Below are positions 8,965 through 18,231 of a DNA stretch of 64,000 nucleotides, one piece after another; position 1 is the first letter of the stretch; each line of letters starts with the position of its first letter. The stretch is from JBLHZY01 sp047631555 (GTDB lineage Bacteria; Pseudomonadota; Alphaproteobacteria; Rhodobacterales; Rhodobacteraceae), in contig JBLHZY010000001.1 in assembly GCA_047631555.1 (NCBI GenBank), positions 248,001 to 312,000 of the forward strand, read 5' to 3'. A program made the translations under genes and the position numbers. The notes beneath the pieces are model-generated. The model was given only the letters and a program-made list of their open reading frames with translations, made no database searches and was not told the DNA's origin.

Positions 8965-10314
8965 CTAGCCTTTTTGTTTGGCAGCTTTGGCCGCCAGAAG
9001 TTTATCAAAGAGGCGCAACGCGAGCCCCGGTTTATTGACCTGTTTTGCGCGTCCAACAGCCAGATCACCAGCCGCAATATCCGATGTGATCACTGAGCCG
9101 CTCGCCGTCATTGCCGCCGCACCGACCTTCACCGGAGCCACCAGCATCGTGTTGGAGCCGATAAAGGCATCCGCGCCGATTTCCGTGTGATGTTTGAACA
9201 CACCGTCATAGTTGCAAGTGATTGTTCCTGCACCGATATTTGTACGCTCGCCAATCCGCGCATCGCCGATATATGACAAGTGGTTAACCTTGGCACCTTC
9301 GCAAATTTCGGCGTTTTTGATCTCAACAAAGTTGCCAATATGCGTGTCATTGCCAAGCTCCGCGCCGGGGCGTAGGCGGGCATAGGGCCCAACGACGGCG
9401 CCCGTGCTTACGTGACAGCCCTCAAGATGGCTAAAAGCGCGAATGCGCGCGCCGCTCTCAATGGTCACGCCGGGGCCGAAAAAGACATTTGGCTCAATCT
9501 CAGCGTCGCGGCCGATATGGGTATCACAAGCGAAAAAAACCGTGTTCGGCGCTTGCATCGTCACGCCATTCTCAAGCGCCTCATACCGGGCGCGCGCTTG
9601 AAAAGCGGCCTCGGCCTCGGCCAGTTGCGCACGCGTATTGATCCCAAGCGTTTCCGCCTCATCACAAACAACACAGCCCGCCGAAAGCCCGCGCGCACGG
9701 GCCACTTCAACGATATCGGTGAGGTAATATTCGCCCGAGGCATTCTCGTTGCCAATCGCATCAATCATCGCAAAAAGCTGGCCCGCATCGGCGCAGATCA
9801 CGCCGGAATTGCACAGATCAATCGCGCGCTCGGCTTCATCCGCATCCTTGAATTCAACAATTTTTTCAAGCGTTTCGCCCTGCATCACCAGCCGCCCATA
9901 GCGCCCCGGATCTGCGGCGGTGAATCCAAGCACGATCACATCATGCTGCTTGCGCGCTTGGGCCATTTTCTCAAGCGTTTCAGGGCGAACGAAAGGCGTG
10001 TCGCCATACAAAACGAAAGCGTCGCCCTCAAAATCCGCGAGTGCTTCGCGGGCCTGCGCGACCGCATGCGCTGTGCCCAATTGCTCTTGCTGAACAACGA
10101 CAGTGATCTCGGGATTGATCTCCATCGCCGCGGCGCGCACCGCCTCTGCGCCATGCCCGGCGACCAAAACAATGCGCTCGGGCTCAAGCGCCGCGCCGGC
10201 AGCCAAAGCATGCTCAAACAAAGGCGCACCGGCCACTTTATGAAGCACCTTTGGCAGGTCGGATTGCATCCGCGTGCCTTGTCCGGCGGCAAGAATAATT
10301 AGGGCTTTGGGCAT
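8965..10314 (-). CDS. glmU: Bifunctional UDP-N-acetylglucosamine pyrophosphorylase / glucosamine-1-phosphate N-acetyltransferase
   Basis: The 449-aa protein has the N-terminal nucleotidyltransferase domain, with LAAGQGTRMQSDLPKVLH near the start and YGDTPF around residue 105. The C-terminal left-handed beta-helix acyltransferase domain shows hexapeptide repeats (IGNFVEIKNA, IGERTNIGAGTITCNYDG). It catalyses the last two steps of UDP-GlcNAc synthesis. I prefer the ATG at 10314 over an in-frame TTG at 10329, because AAAAGAG just upstream gives a suitable ribosome site and GlmU proteins normally begin only a few residues before the nucleotide-binding loop. It is the first gene of the glmU-glmS-alkD operon. 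Confidence 0.97.
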   Translation of the reverse strand: MPKALIILAAGQGTRMQSDLPKVLHKVAGAPLFEHALAAGAALEPERIVLVAGHGAEAVRAAAMEINPEITVVVQQEQLGTAHAVAQAREALADFEGDAFVLYGDTPFVRPETLEKMAQARKQHDVIVLGFTAADPGRYGRLVMQGETLEKIVEFKDADEAERAIDLCNSGVICADAGQLFAMIDAIGNENASGEYYLTDIVEVARARGLSAGCVVCDEAETLGINTRAQLAEAEAAFQARARYEALENGVTMQAPNTVFFACDTHIGRDAEIEPNVFFGPGVTIESGARIRAFSHLEGCHVSTGAVVGPYARLRPGAELGNDTHIGNFVEIKNAEICEGAKVNHLSYIGDARIGERTNIGAGTITCNYDGVFKHHTEIGADAFIGSNTMLVAPVKVGAAAMTASGSVITSDIAAGDLAVGRAKQVNKPGLALRLFDKLLAAKAAKQKG

Positions 10315-10437
10315 AGCTGCTCTTTTCAATATGTTTTCGCCGTTTTAACCATGAGAGGCCGCGCCGCAAGGGGCAGGGGCATCAATTTGGTTTACAACAC
10401 GTTACAGTGCGCGACATCAGCGCGAAAGTGGGGCGAA

Positions 10438-11103
10438 ATGCGCACGGCAATCTTCGATTTGGATGGCACTTTGGCCGATACCAGCGGCGATCTGATCGCC
10501 TCGGCCAACAGCTGTTTTCGCGGGCTTGGCTACGGCGATATTCTCGATCCTGTGAGGGATGCAAGCACGGCATTTCAGGGCGGGCGGGCGATGCTCAAGC
10601 TGGGATTTGAACGGGTCAAACCGGGCTTTACGGCGCAAGATATTGACGTGCAATACCCGTTGCTGCTGGAGGCATATGCCGCAGATATTGATGTGTATAC
10701 AGTGCTTTATCCCGGCGCGATTGAAGCGATTGAAGGTTTAAAATCAGATGGTTACGCGCTAGGTGTCTGCACGAACAAGCCCGCAGGCCTTGCCGAAAGC
10801 CTCCTGCACAAGCTCGGCATTCGCGGGCTGTTTGCCTCAATGATTGGTGCTGATACGCTGCCCGTGCGCAAACCCGATCCAGCACCGTTTTTCGCAGCAG
10901 TTGAGGGCGCAGGCGGCAATCCGGCGCGCGCCTTTTTGCTTGGGGACACGATCACAGATCGCAAGACCGCAGCCGCAGCGGGCGTGCCTTGCGCGCTTGT
11001 GACCTTCGGCCCCGATGGGCGGCAAGTCGCCGATCTCAAGCCCGAGGCGCTTTTGGATCACTTTTCTGATCTTGGCGCTTTGGCCGAGCGCCTTACTCAG
11101 TAG
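10438..11103 (+). CDS. gph: HAD-family phosphoglycolate phosphatase-like hydrolase
   Basis: The 221-aa protein has the HAD motif I FDLDGTLADTS at residues 5-15 (the first Asp is the nucleophile). Motif II is in the VCTNKP segment, and motif III/IV in KPDPAPF and LLGDTITDRKTA. The Gph subfamily removes phosphate from 2-phosphoglycolate. Close relatives act on other small phosphoesters, so the substrate is inferred. I used the ATG at 10438, which places motif I at the very N-terminus as usual. The gene is divergent from glmU across about 120 nt. Confidence 0.85.
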   Translation: MRTAIFDLDGTLADTSGDLIASANSCFRGLGYGDILDPVRDASTAFQGGRAMLKLGFERVKPGFTAQDIDVQYPLLLEAYAADIDVYTVLYPGAIEAIEGLKSDGYALGVCTNKPAGLAESLLHKLGIRGLFASMIGADTLPVRKPDPAPFFAAVEGAGGNPARAFLLGDTITDRKTAAAAGVPCALVTFGPDGRQVADLKPEALLDHFSDLGALAERLTQ

Positions 11104-11196
11104 TCCTGTCTCCAATTGGCCCGCGCGCAGTGATTGACGCCGCTCGCGCACCGCTGCAAGCATGGGCGCGCGTAAAAGATTAACGTTGAGGGCCCC

Positions 11197-12396
11197 ATGA
11201 GCGAGATTTTCAAAGGCGTATTTACCCAACAAGAGCCGATCTCTGAAGCAGGGATCGAGGCCGCGCTCAATGTGCTGCGTCATGGGCGGCTGCACCGCTA
11301 TAATACGCTTGGAAATGAGATCGCTGAGGCGGCGCTTTTGGAGGAAGAATTCGCCGCACTGACCGGCGCGAAATACTGCCTTGCGGTTACATCGGGCGGC
11401 TATGCAATTGCCACGGCCCTGCGCGCCATCGGGGTCAAACCGGGCGATCCTGTGCTCTCAAACGCCTTCACATTGGCGCCAGTTCCGGGCGCGATTGCAA
11501 GCCTTGGGGCTGTGCCGATTTTTGTCGGCGTGACCCAATTGCTGACGCTTGATTTGGAGGACCTGCGGGCCAAAATCGAAAGCTCCGGCGCGCGGGTATT
11601 GCTGCTCAGCCATATGCGCGGGCATCTGTGCGATATGGAGGCCTTGATGGCGATTTGCGATGGGGCCGGTGTCGCCGTGATCGAGGATTGCGCCCATACG
11701 ATGGGGGCCGCGTGGCGCGGTATTCCTTCGGGGCGTCACGGCGCAATTGCTTGTTATTCAACGCAAACTTATAAGCATATGAATTCTGGCGAAGGCGGTT
11801 TTCTGATTTCGGATGATGCCCAGGCAATGGCCCGCGCGATCATTTTATCCGGCTCTTACATGATGTATGAGGCGCATCGCGCCGCGCCCGCGCCCGAAGA
11901 ATTTGCCCAAATCAAATATGAGACGCCCAATATTTCCGGGCGGATGGATAATCTGCGCGCGGCCATTTTACGCCCGCAGTTGGCAGGTCTTCCGGAACGC
12001 TGCGCAAGCTGGAACGCGCGCTACGGGGTGGTTGAAACGGGCCTGCAAAACACGCCCGGCCTGACCATCATCGAGCGGCCAGACGAAGAGGCCTTTGTCG
12101 GCTCCTCGATCCAATTTCTACTGCTGGATTGGCAAGAGGATGCGATCCGCGATCTGCTTGCCAGATGCGCTGCGCGCGGTGTTGAGCTCAAGTGGTTTGG
12201 CGCACCCGAACCAAGCGCCTTTACCTCCATTTATAGCAGCTGGCGCTATGCCCCGAGCGCGCCAATGCCTGCCACGGATCGCATTTTGCACAGCATCATT
12301 GATATGCGCCTGCCGTTAACCTTTAGCCTTGAGGATTGCGCCCAGATCGCCCGGATCATTCGCGCCGAAGTGAGCGTGGTTTTTCAAGCGACCTAG
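11197..12396 (+). CDS. DegT/DnrJ/EryC1/StrS-family PLP aminotransferase
   Basis: A 399-aa PLP-dependent enzyme of the fold used for amino-sugar synthesis. Features are a TSGGYAIATALRA cofactor-phosphate region near residues 66-78, the VIEDCAHTMGA motif with the Asp that contacts the pyridine ring near residues 160-170, and a TYKHMNSGEGGFL segment with the probable Schiff-base Lys near residue 190. Typical substrates are nucleotide-linked keto sugars. No sugar-nucleotide or glycosyltransferase genes lie beside it, so the substrate is unknown and the gene looks like a single-gene unit. Confidence 0.85.
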   Translation: MSEIFKGVFTQQEPISEAGIEAALNVLRHGRLHRYNTLGNEIAEAALLEEEFAALTGAKYCLAVTSGGYAIATALRAIGVKPGDPVLSNAFTLAPVPGAIASLGAVPIFVGVTQLLTLDLEDLRAKIESSGARVLLLSHMRGHLCDMEALMAICDGAGVAVIEDCAHTMGAAWRGIPSGRHGAIACYSTQTYKHMNSGEGGFLISDDAQAMARAIILSGSYMMYEAHRAAPAPEEFAQIKYETPNISGRMDNLRAAILRPQLAGLPERCASWNARYGVVETGLQNTPGLTIIERPDEEAFVGSSIQFLLLDWQEDAIRDLLARCAARGVELKWFGAPEPSAFTSIYSSWRYAPSAPMPATDRILHSIIDMRLPLTFSLEDCAQIARIIRAEVSVVFQAT

Positions 12397-12409
12397 CCGG
12401 GCTTGCCTG

Positions 12410-12438
12410 TTGACAGGGCGGCATTTTGAGAATTAAAT
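12410..12438 (+). promoter_or_regulatory. Sigma70-type promoter of the leucine/isovalerate operon
   Basis: A perfect -35 box TTGACA (12410-12415), a 17-nt spacer and a TTAAAT -10 box (12433-12438) lie 48 nt before the ivd start codon. Both match and spacing are near consensus. The -10 box overlaps the palindrome at 12434-12455, implying repression at this promoter. Confidence 0.75.
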
Positions 12439-12455
12439 GAACGAGTGTTCAATTA
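12434..12455. promoter_or_regulatory. 22-bp palindromic operator upstream of ivd (probable repressor site)
   Basis: The core TGAAC-GAGT-GTTCA (12438-12451) is extended by TAA on the left and TTA on the right, giving 8 of 9 paired positions outside the 4-nt centre. It overlaps the -10 box and the likely transcription start, a typical position for a repressor of TetR type. The palindrome is seen directly. The regulator class is inferred, and no regulator gene lies next to this operon. Confidence 0.7.
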
Positions 12456-12485
12456 TTGCCCGATGGGCGCTCTGGGAGGATGTCG

Positions 12486-13649
12486 ATGTTCACTTCAGCG
12501 ATGCAATTTGATCTGGGCGAAGATGCCAATGCGCTGCGCGACATGGTGCATGCTTGGGCGCAAGCCCGGATCAAGCCGATGGCCGCGCAGATTGACACAA
12601 GCAACGAATTCCCGCCCGAGCTTTGGCGCGAAATGGGCGATCTTGGGCTGCTTGGCGTGACTGTCAGCGAGGAATTCGGCGGGGCCGGGATGAGCTATCT
12701 CGCCCACACAATCGCCGTTGAAGAAATCGCCCGCGCCTCTGCCTCGGTCTCGCTGTCATATGGCGCGCATTCCAATCTTTGCGTCAATCAGATCAAGCTC
12801 AACGGCACCGATGAACAAAAGCGCAAATATCTCCCCGGTCTGATTTCGGGCGAGCATGTGGGCGCGCTAGCAATGTCCGAAGCAGGCGCGGGATCTGACG
12901 TGGTTTCGATGAAACTGCGGGCCGAAAAACGCAATGATCGCTTCATTCTGAACGGCACGAAATACTGGATCACCAACGGCCCGGATGCGGAAACGCTGGT
13001 GGTCTATGCCAAGACCGATCCCGATGCCGGCGCCAAAGGCATCACAGCATTTATTGTTGAAAAACAAATGGTTGGGTTTTCGACCAGCAAGCATTTCGAC
13101 AAAATGGGCATGCGCGGATCGAACACGGCCGAGCTCGTGTTTGAGGATGTTGAAGTCCCGTTTGAGAACATCTTGGGTGAGGAGGGCAAGGGCGTTCGCG
13201 TGTTGATGTCGGGCCTTGATTATGAGCGCGTCGTGCTTGCCGGGATCGGCACGGGCATCATGGCCGCCTGTCTGGATGAGATCATGCCCTACCTCGCTGA
13301 GCGCAAACAATTTGGCCAGCGGATTGGTGATTTTCAGCTGATGCAGGGCAAAATCGCCGATATGTATACCGCGCTCAATACCGCGCGCGCCTATGTTTAT
13401 GAGGTAGCCAAGGCCTGCGATGCGGGGCGCGTGACACGCGCGGATGCGGCGGCTTGCGTGCTCTATTCCTCCGAGCAAGCGATGGTTCAGGCGCATCAAG
13501 CGGTGCAGGCCATGGGCGGCGCGGGTTTCATGAATGATAGCGCGGTCTCTAGGCTGTTTCGCGATGCCAAGTTGATGGAAATCGGCGCGGGCACCTCCGA
13601 AATTCGGCGCATGCTGATTGGCCGCGAAATGATGGGGGCGATGGGGTGA
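12486..13649 (+). CDS. ivd: Isovaleryl-CoA dehydrogenase
   Basis: A 387-aa acyl-CoA dehydrogenase that oxidises isovaleryl-CoA to 3-methylcrotonyl-CoA with FAD, passing electrons to ETF. Family motifs are present: AMSEAGAGSDV, the TKYWITNGP flavin segment, and the IVD-specific LDYERVVLAG with the catalytic-base Glu near residue 247. In other acyl-CoA dehydrogenases the base lies later in the protein, so this supports IVD. I chose ATG 12486 because GGAGG lies 6 nt before it; the in-frame ATG at 12480 directly abuts the ribosome site. It is the first gene of the operon and is overlapped by mccB. Confidence 0.95.
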   Translation: MFTSAMQFDLGEDANALRDMVHAWAQARIKPMAAQIDTSNEFPPELWREMGDLGLLGVTVSEEFGGAGMSYLAHTIAVEEIARASASVSLSYGAHSNLCVNQIKLNGTDEQKRKYLPGLISGEHVGALAMSEAGAGSDVVSMKLRAEKRNDRFILNGTKYWITNGPDAETLVVYAKTDPDAGAKGITAFIVEKQMVGFSTSKHFDKMGMRGSNTAELVFEDVEVPFENILGEEGKGVRVLMSGLDYERVVLAGIGTGIMAACLDEIMPYLAERKQFGQRIGDFQLMQGKIADMYTALNTARAYVYEVAKACDAGRVTRADAAACVLYSSEQAMVQAHQAVQAMGGAGFMNDSAVSRLFRDAKLMEIGAGTSEIRRMLIGREMMGAMG

Positions 13650-15250
13650 AGCTAAGCTCGAATTTCCTGCCCGGAACGGATGCCGCCAAGGCCAATCGCA
13701 CGGCGCATTTGGAGGCATTGGCCAAGGCGCAAGCGGCAGCAGAAGCGGCAGCAATGGGCGGCGGTGAGAAATCGCGCGCCCGCCATCTAAGCCGCGGCAA
13801 AATGCTGCCCCGAGATCGCGTCGCTGGCCTGCTCGATCCAGGCGCGCCCTTCCTTGAGATCGGCGCGACGGCGGCCTATGACATGTATGAAGGCGCGGCC
13901 CCCGGGGCGGGGCTGATTGCTGGCGTTGGTCAGGTAAATGGTCGTGATATCATGGTCTTATGCAATGATGCGACCGTCAAAGGCGGCACCTATTACCCGA
14001 TGACCGTGAAGAAACACCTGCGCGCCCAAGAGATCGCTCAAGAGTGCAACCTGCCTTGCGTTTACCTCGTGGATTCGGGCGGCGCGAACCTTCCCAATCA
14101 AGATGAAGTTTTCCCCGATCGCGATCACTTCGGGCGGATTTTTTACAATCAGGCGCAGATGTCAGCGCGCGGTATTGCGCAGATCGCGGTCGTTATGGGC
14201 TCCTGCACCGCAGGCGGCGCCTATGTGCCCGCGATGAGCGATGTGACGATCATCGTGCGCGAGCAAGGGACGATCTTTTTGGCCGGTCCGCCGCTGGTCA
14301 AAGCCGCCACCGGCGAGGTCGTTTCGGCCGAGGATTTGGGCGGCGGTGATGTGCATACGCGCCTTTCGGGTGTGGCCGATTATCTGGCCGAGGATGATGC
14401 CCATGCGCTCGCCCTCGCGCGCCGCGCTATCAGCAATCTCAACGGGCGCGCAGGCGCTGAAATTACGCGCAAATCGCCCGAGCCTCCCGCTTTTGATCCC
14501 GAAGAATTGCTCGAGGCCGTGCCCGCCGATCTGCGCACGCCCTATGACATCCGCGAAGTCATTGCCCGCATCACGGATGGGTCGCGTTTTGATGAATTCA
14601 AGGCGCGTTTTGGCGAAACTCTGGTCACTGGATTTGCCCATATCGAGGGCATTCCTGTAGGCATTATCGCCAACAATGGTGTGCTGTTTTCTGAGGCGGC
14701 CTCAAAGGGCGCGCATTTTGTTGAGCTCTGCTCACAGCGCAATATCCCCTTGGTTTTCTTACAAAATATCACCGGCTTCATGGTTGGTCAGAAATATGAA
14801 AACGAGGGAATTGCCCGCCACGGGGCCAAGCTTGTCACTGCCGTGGCAACAACGAATGTCCCCAAAATCACCATGGTTGTGGGGGGCTCCTTTGGCGCGG
14901 GCAATTACGGCATGGCCGGGCGCGCCTATCAGCCGCGCTTCATGTGGTCTTGGCCCTCAAGCCGCATTTCTGTGATGGGCGGCGAACAGGCCGCAGGCGT
15001 TCTCGCGACGGTAAAGCGCGATGCAATTGAGCGGGGCGGTGAAAGCTGGTCAGCCGATGAAGAGGCCGCTTTCAAACAACCCACAATCGAGATGTTTGAG
15101 CGCCAATCGCATCCGCTTTATGCCTCGGCGCGGCTCTGGGATGATGGCATTATTGATCCGCGCAAAAGCCGTGAAGTCCTTGCGCATTCTTTGCGCGCAG
15201 CCCTCAACGCCCCCATTGAAGAGACGCGCTTTGGCGTCTTTCGGATGTAG
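13646..15250 (+). CDS. mccB: 3-Methylcrotonyl-CoA carboxylase beta (carboxyltransferase) subunit
   Basis: The 534-aa protein is a biotin-dependent carboxyltransferase. It has a long N-terminal segment ending in RHLSRGKMLPRDRV, the VYLVDSGGANLPNQDEVFPDR acyl-CoA-side motif near residue 140, and the second crotonase-like half with the GNYGMAGRAYQPRFM segment that is typical of MccB rather than PccB. It moves CO2 from carboxybiotin on MccA to 3-methylcrotonyl-CoA. The GTG start overlaps the ivd stop (GTGA), so the two genes are translationally coupled. Confidence 0.95.
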   Translation: MKLSSNFLPGTDAAKANRTAHLEALAKAQAAAEAAAMGGGEKSRARHLSRGKMLPRDRVAGLLDPGAPFLEIGATAAYDMYEGAAPGAGLIAGVGQVNGRDIMVLCNDATVKGGTYYPMTVKKHLRAQEIAQECNLPCVYLVDSGGANLPNQDEVFPDRDHFGRIFYNQAQMSARGIAQIAVVMGSCTAGGAYVPAMSDVTIIVREQGTIFLAGPPLVKAATGEVVSAEDLGGGDVHTRLSGVADYLAEDDAHALALARRAISNLNGRAGAEITRKSPEPPAFDPEELLEAVPADLRTPYDIREVIARITDGSRFDEFKARFGETLVTGFAHIEGIPVGIIANNGVLFSEAASKGAHFVELCSQRNIPLVFLQNITGFMVGQKYENEGIARHGAKLVTAVATTNVPKITMVVGGSFGAGNYGMAGRAYQPRFMWSWPSSRISVMGGEQAAGVLATVKRDAIERGGESWSADEEAAFKQPTIEMFERQSHPLYASARLWDDGIIDPRKSREVLAHSLRAALNAPIEETRFGVFRM

Positions 15251-15252
15251 CT

Positions 15253-16215
15253 ATGATCGCCACGCGCCTCACCGAATTTTTCGGAATTGAACACCCGATC
15301 ATTTCCGCGCCCATGGCCGGGGCCTCTGGCGGTGCATTGGCCTCGGCGGTGACAGGGGCCGGAGGGCTCGGGCTGATCGGCGGCGGATATGGGGATGCGG
15401 ATTGGATTGAGGCGCAATTTACCGCCGCAGGCAATGCGCGCGTTGGCTGCGGGATGATCACTTGGCGGCTTGCGCAGAACCCTGAATTGCTTGATCAAAT
15501 CCTCGATCATGCGCCTGCGAGTGTCTTTCTTTCCTTTGGGGAACTATCTGATTTTGCAGCGAAAATAAGGGCCGCAGACGTTCCTTTGATCGCACAAGTA
15601 CAAACGCTTGAAGGCGCGCGCCAGGCTGTTGACGCGGGCGCACAGATCATCGCCGCTCAAGGATCAGAGGCCGGAGGGCACGGCGGCGCGCGCGCGACGT
15701 TCACGCTGGTGCCCGAGGTCGCAGATTATCTCGCCAACAATGCGCCCAAAACTTTACTGCTCGCGGCAGGCGGCATTGCAGACGGCCGCGGATTGGCGGC
15801 GAGCCTTGCATTGGGGGCGGACGGCGCACTCGTTGGATCGCGCTTTTGGGCCAGCAAAGAGGCGCTCGTTGCGCCCGAATTTCATGCCGCGGCCTTGGCT
15901 GCGACGGGGGATCAAACCCGCCGCTCAAACGCACCAGATATAGCCCGCGGTTTAGATTGGCCCGCGCCCTTTACCATCCGCGTGCTTGGCAATGCCCATA
16001 CCGAAAGCTGGCATGAGAATCCGACGCAAATAACGGATCAAGCGGCGCTTGAGTACCGAGAGGCCATCGCGAATGGTGATGCGCGTTTTGCCAATGCCAT
16101 CGTTGGCGAAGCGGTGGGATTGATCCACGATCTCCCCTCAGCAGGCGAGATTGTGAGCGCAATTGTGCAGGACGCCGCTCAGTGTATCCAGCAAAGCGCG
16201 AGGTGCATTAAGTGA
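15253..16215 (+). CDS. Nitronate monooxygenase (2-nitropropane dioxygenase) family flavoprotein
   Basis: A 320-aa FMN-dependent TIM-barrel protein. The start FFGIEHPIISAPMAG and the AQGSEAGGHGG phosphate-binding motif near residues 135-145 are typical of the NPD family, as are the LAAGGIADGRG segment and GALVGSRFWASKEA near residue 195. Characterised members oxidise nitronates such as propionate-3-nitronate, or are enoyl reductase relatives. It sits 2 nt after mccB in a leucine-degradation operon, so a role in protecting or supporting that pathway is possible but unproven. The 72-nt gap after it is the largest in the operon. Confidence 0.85.
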   Translation: MIATRLTEFFGIEHPIISAPMAGASGGALASAVTGAGGLGLIGGGYGDADWIEAQFTAAGNARVGCGMITWRLAQNPELLDQILDHAPASVFLSFGELSDFAAKIRAADVPLIAQVQTLEGARQAVDAGAQIIAAQGSEAGGHGGARATFTLVPEVADYLANNAPKTLLLAAGGIADGRGLAASLALGADGALVGSRFWASKEALVAPEFHAAALAATGDQTRRSNAPDIARGLDWPAPFTIRVLGNAHTESWHENPTQITDQAALEYREAIANGDARFANAIVGEAVGLIHDLPSAGEIVSAIVQDAAQCIQQSARCIK

Positions 16216-16287
16216 TTGCTTCTAAACATAAAAAAATTGATCTGGCTCAGTGTTTTCGCCCCAAGCCCCCCGTTGGAGATTTGTGCA

Positions 16288-18231
16288 ATGTTCACTAAAA
16301 TCTTGATCGCAAATCGGGGCGAAATTGCCTGTCGGATCGCGCGCTCAGCGGCCAAAATGGGGGTGCGCACTGTCGCGGTTTACTCTGACGCCGATGCAGG
16401 CTCGGCCCATGTTTTGGCCTGCGATGAAGCGGTTCATATCGGCGGCTCTTTGCCCGCAGAAAGCTACCTCCTTGGCGATCGGATCATCGCGGCGGCGCTT
16501 GAGCGCGGCGCAGAAGCGATCCATCCCGGCTATGGCTTTTTGTCCGAAAATCCCGAGTTCGTTGAGGCCTGCGAGAAGGCCGGTCTGGTGTTTATCGGCC
16601 CTTCGGCAAAAGCGATCCGCGCGATGGGACTTAAGGATGCCGCAAAAGCCGCGATGGAGCGCGCAGGCGTGCCGGTTGTTCCGGGCTATCACGGGACGGA
16701 TCAGGATGCTGGCCTGCTGGCAAAAGAGGCCGCGCGCATCGGATTTCCCGTTCTGATCAAGGCCGTTGCGGGGGGCGGCGGCAAGGGAATGCGGCGCGTG
16801 GATCGCGCGGCAGATTTCGCCGAAGCCTTGGCCGCAGCCGCGCGCGAAGGGCAGGGGGCCTTTGGCAATCCGGCCGTTTTGATCGAGAAATATATCGAAC
16901 ATCCCCGCCATATCGAGGTTCAGGTCTTTGGCGATGGCAAGGAGGCTGTGCATCTGTTTGAGCGTGATTGTTCGCTTCAGCGTCGCCACCAAAAGGTTAT
17001 TGAAGAAGCGCCTGCGCCGGGGATGAATGACAATTTCCGCGAAGCGATTTGTGCAGCGGCTGTGCGCGCCGCTAAAGCGATAGGCTATGCCAGTGCGGGC
17101 ACGATTGAGTTCATTGTTGACGGAGCCAATGGGCTTAAAACGGACGGCTTTTGGTTCATGGAAATGAACACGCGCTTGCAAGTTGAGCATCCGGTTACGG
17201 AGGCGATTACCGGCGTTGATCTGGTGGAATGGCAGTTGCGGATCGCAGCGGGCGAGGGGCTTCCTTGCCAGCAAGAAGAGCTCTCGATTTCTGGCCATGC
17301 GTTTGAGGCGCGCCTTTACGCAGAAGACGTGCCCAAGGGCTTTTTGCCGGCCACCGGAACGCTTGATGTGCTGGAATTTCCAGCTGGCGCGCGGATCGAG
17401 ACGGGCGTTCGCCCAAAGGATGAGATTTCTCCCTTTTATGACCCGATGATTGCCAAGATCATCACCCATGGCCCCACACGCGCGATAGCACTTTTACAAC
17501 TTTCTAAGGCGCTTGAGGGGCTAAAAATCGGCGGATCTGTCACAAATCGCGCATTTTTGGCCAATTTGGCGCGCAATGAGGATTTTGCTCAAGGTCGCGT
17601 GGATACTGGCCTGATTGAACGGAATTTGGAGGCCCTTTGCGCCGAAGCAGAGCCCGATGAAGGGGCAATCGCACTCGCGATGCTGGCCGCAGCCGGGTTA
17701 AACCATGCGCCCAAAGCCCTTGCCGGGTTTTCCCTCTGGCAGCCTTTGGCGCACCCTATCGAGATCGCTTATAGCGAGGAAATCTTAAGTGGGGCAATCG
17801 CGTTTACAGGACCAAATACTGTGCGGATCACCCGCGAGACGGGCACGACCGTTTTGCAATGGCGCGATGGCTGGCAGTGTGAAGGCGCGCAGATACACGC
17901 AGCGCAAAGCGGCGCCAAAATATATGTGTTCGGCGCAGCCACTTGGGCCTTTGAAATCCGCGATCCCTTGGCGCGCGATACAGCCGCAGGGGCTGCGGGC
18001 AATGTGATCGAGGCGCCCATGCCCGGATTGCTACGGGAAATCTTTGTGCGACGTGGCGATACAGTTGCAAAGGGCGCGCGGCTGGCCATTCTTGAGGCGA
18101 TGAAAATGGAGCATGTTTTGGCCGCCCCACGTGATGGGATTGTGGCCGAGGTGCTTGGCGCGCCTGGTGATCAAGTTGTTGCCGGGGCGCCGTTAATTGC
18201 CTTGGAGGAGGAAACAGAAAATGACGAATGA
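16288..18231 (+). CDS. mccA: 3-Methylcrotonyl-CoA carboxylase alpha (biotin carboxylase/carrier) subunit
   Basis: The 647-aa protein starts FTKILIANRGEIACR and carries a biotin-carboxylase ATP-grasp domain over about residues 1-450, including the GGGGKGMR glycine loop near 165, EKYIEHPRHIEVQVFGD and EMNTRLQVEHPVTE. The C-terminal biotinyl domain has EAMKMEH with the biotinylated Lys near residue 606. I chose ATG 16288, which has GGAGA nine nucleotides upstream; a longer in-frame reading begins upstream of recognisable sequence. BirA encoded at 40865 is the likely biotin ligase. The gene overlaps gst by 11 nt. Confidence 0.95.
   Translation: MFTKILIANRGEIACRIARSAAKMGVRTVAVYSDADAGSAHVLACDEAVHIGGSLPAESYLLGDRIIAAALERGAEAIHPGYGFLSENPEFVEACEKAGLVFIGPSAKAIRAMGLKDAAKAAMERAGVPVVPGYHGTDQDAGLLAKEAARIGFPVLIKAVAGGGGKGMRRVDRAADFAEALAAAAREGQGAFGNPAVLIEKYIEHPRHIEVQVFGDGKEAVHLFERDCSLQRRHQKVIEEAPAPGMNDNFREAICAAAVRAAKAIGYASAGTIEFIVDGANGLKTDGFWFMEMNTRLQVEHPVTEAITGVDLVEWQLRIAAGEGLPCQQEELSISGHAFEARLYAEDVPKGFLPATGTLDVLEFPAGARIETGVRPKDEISPFYDPMIAKIITHGPTRAIALLQLSKALEGLKIGGSVTNRAFLANLARNEDFAQGRVDTGLIERNLEALCAEAEPDEGAIALAMLAAAGLNHAPKALAGFSLWQPLAHPIEIAYSEEILSGAIAFTGPNTVRITRETGTTVLQWRDGWQCEGAQIHAAQSGAKIYVFGAATWAFEIRDPLARDTAAGAAGNVIEAPMPGLLREIFVRRGDTVAKGARLAILEAMKMEHVLAAPRDGIVAEVLGAPGDQVVAGAPLIALEEETENDE

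Noticed and set aside
10315..10329. Upstream TTG start for glmU
   Set aside because: ATG at 10314 has a better-placed ribosome site and gives the usual N-terminus.
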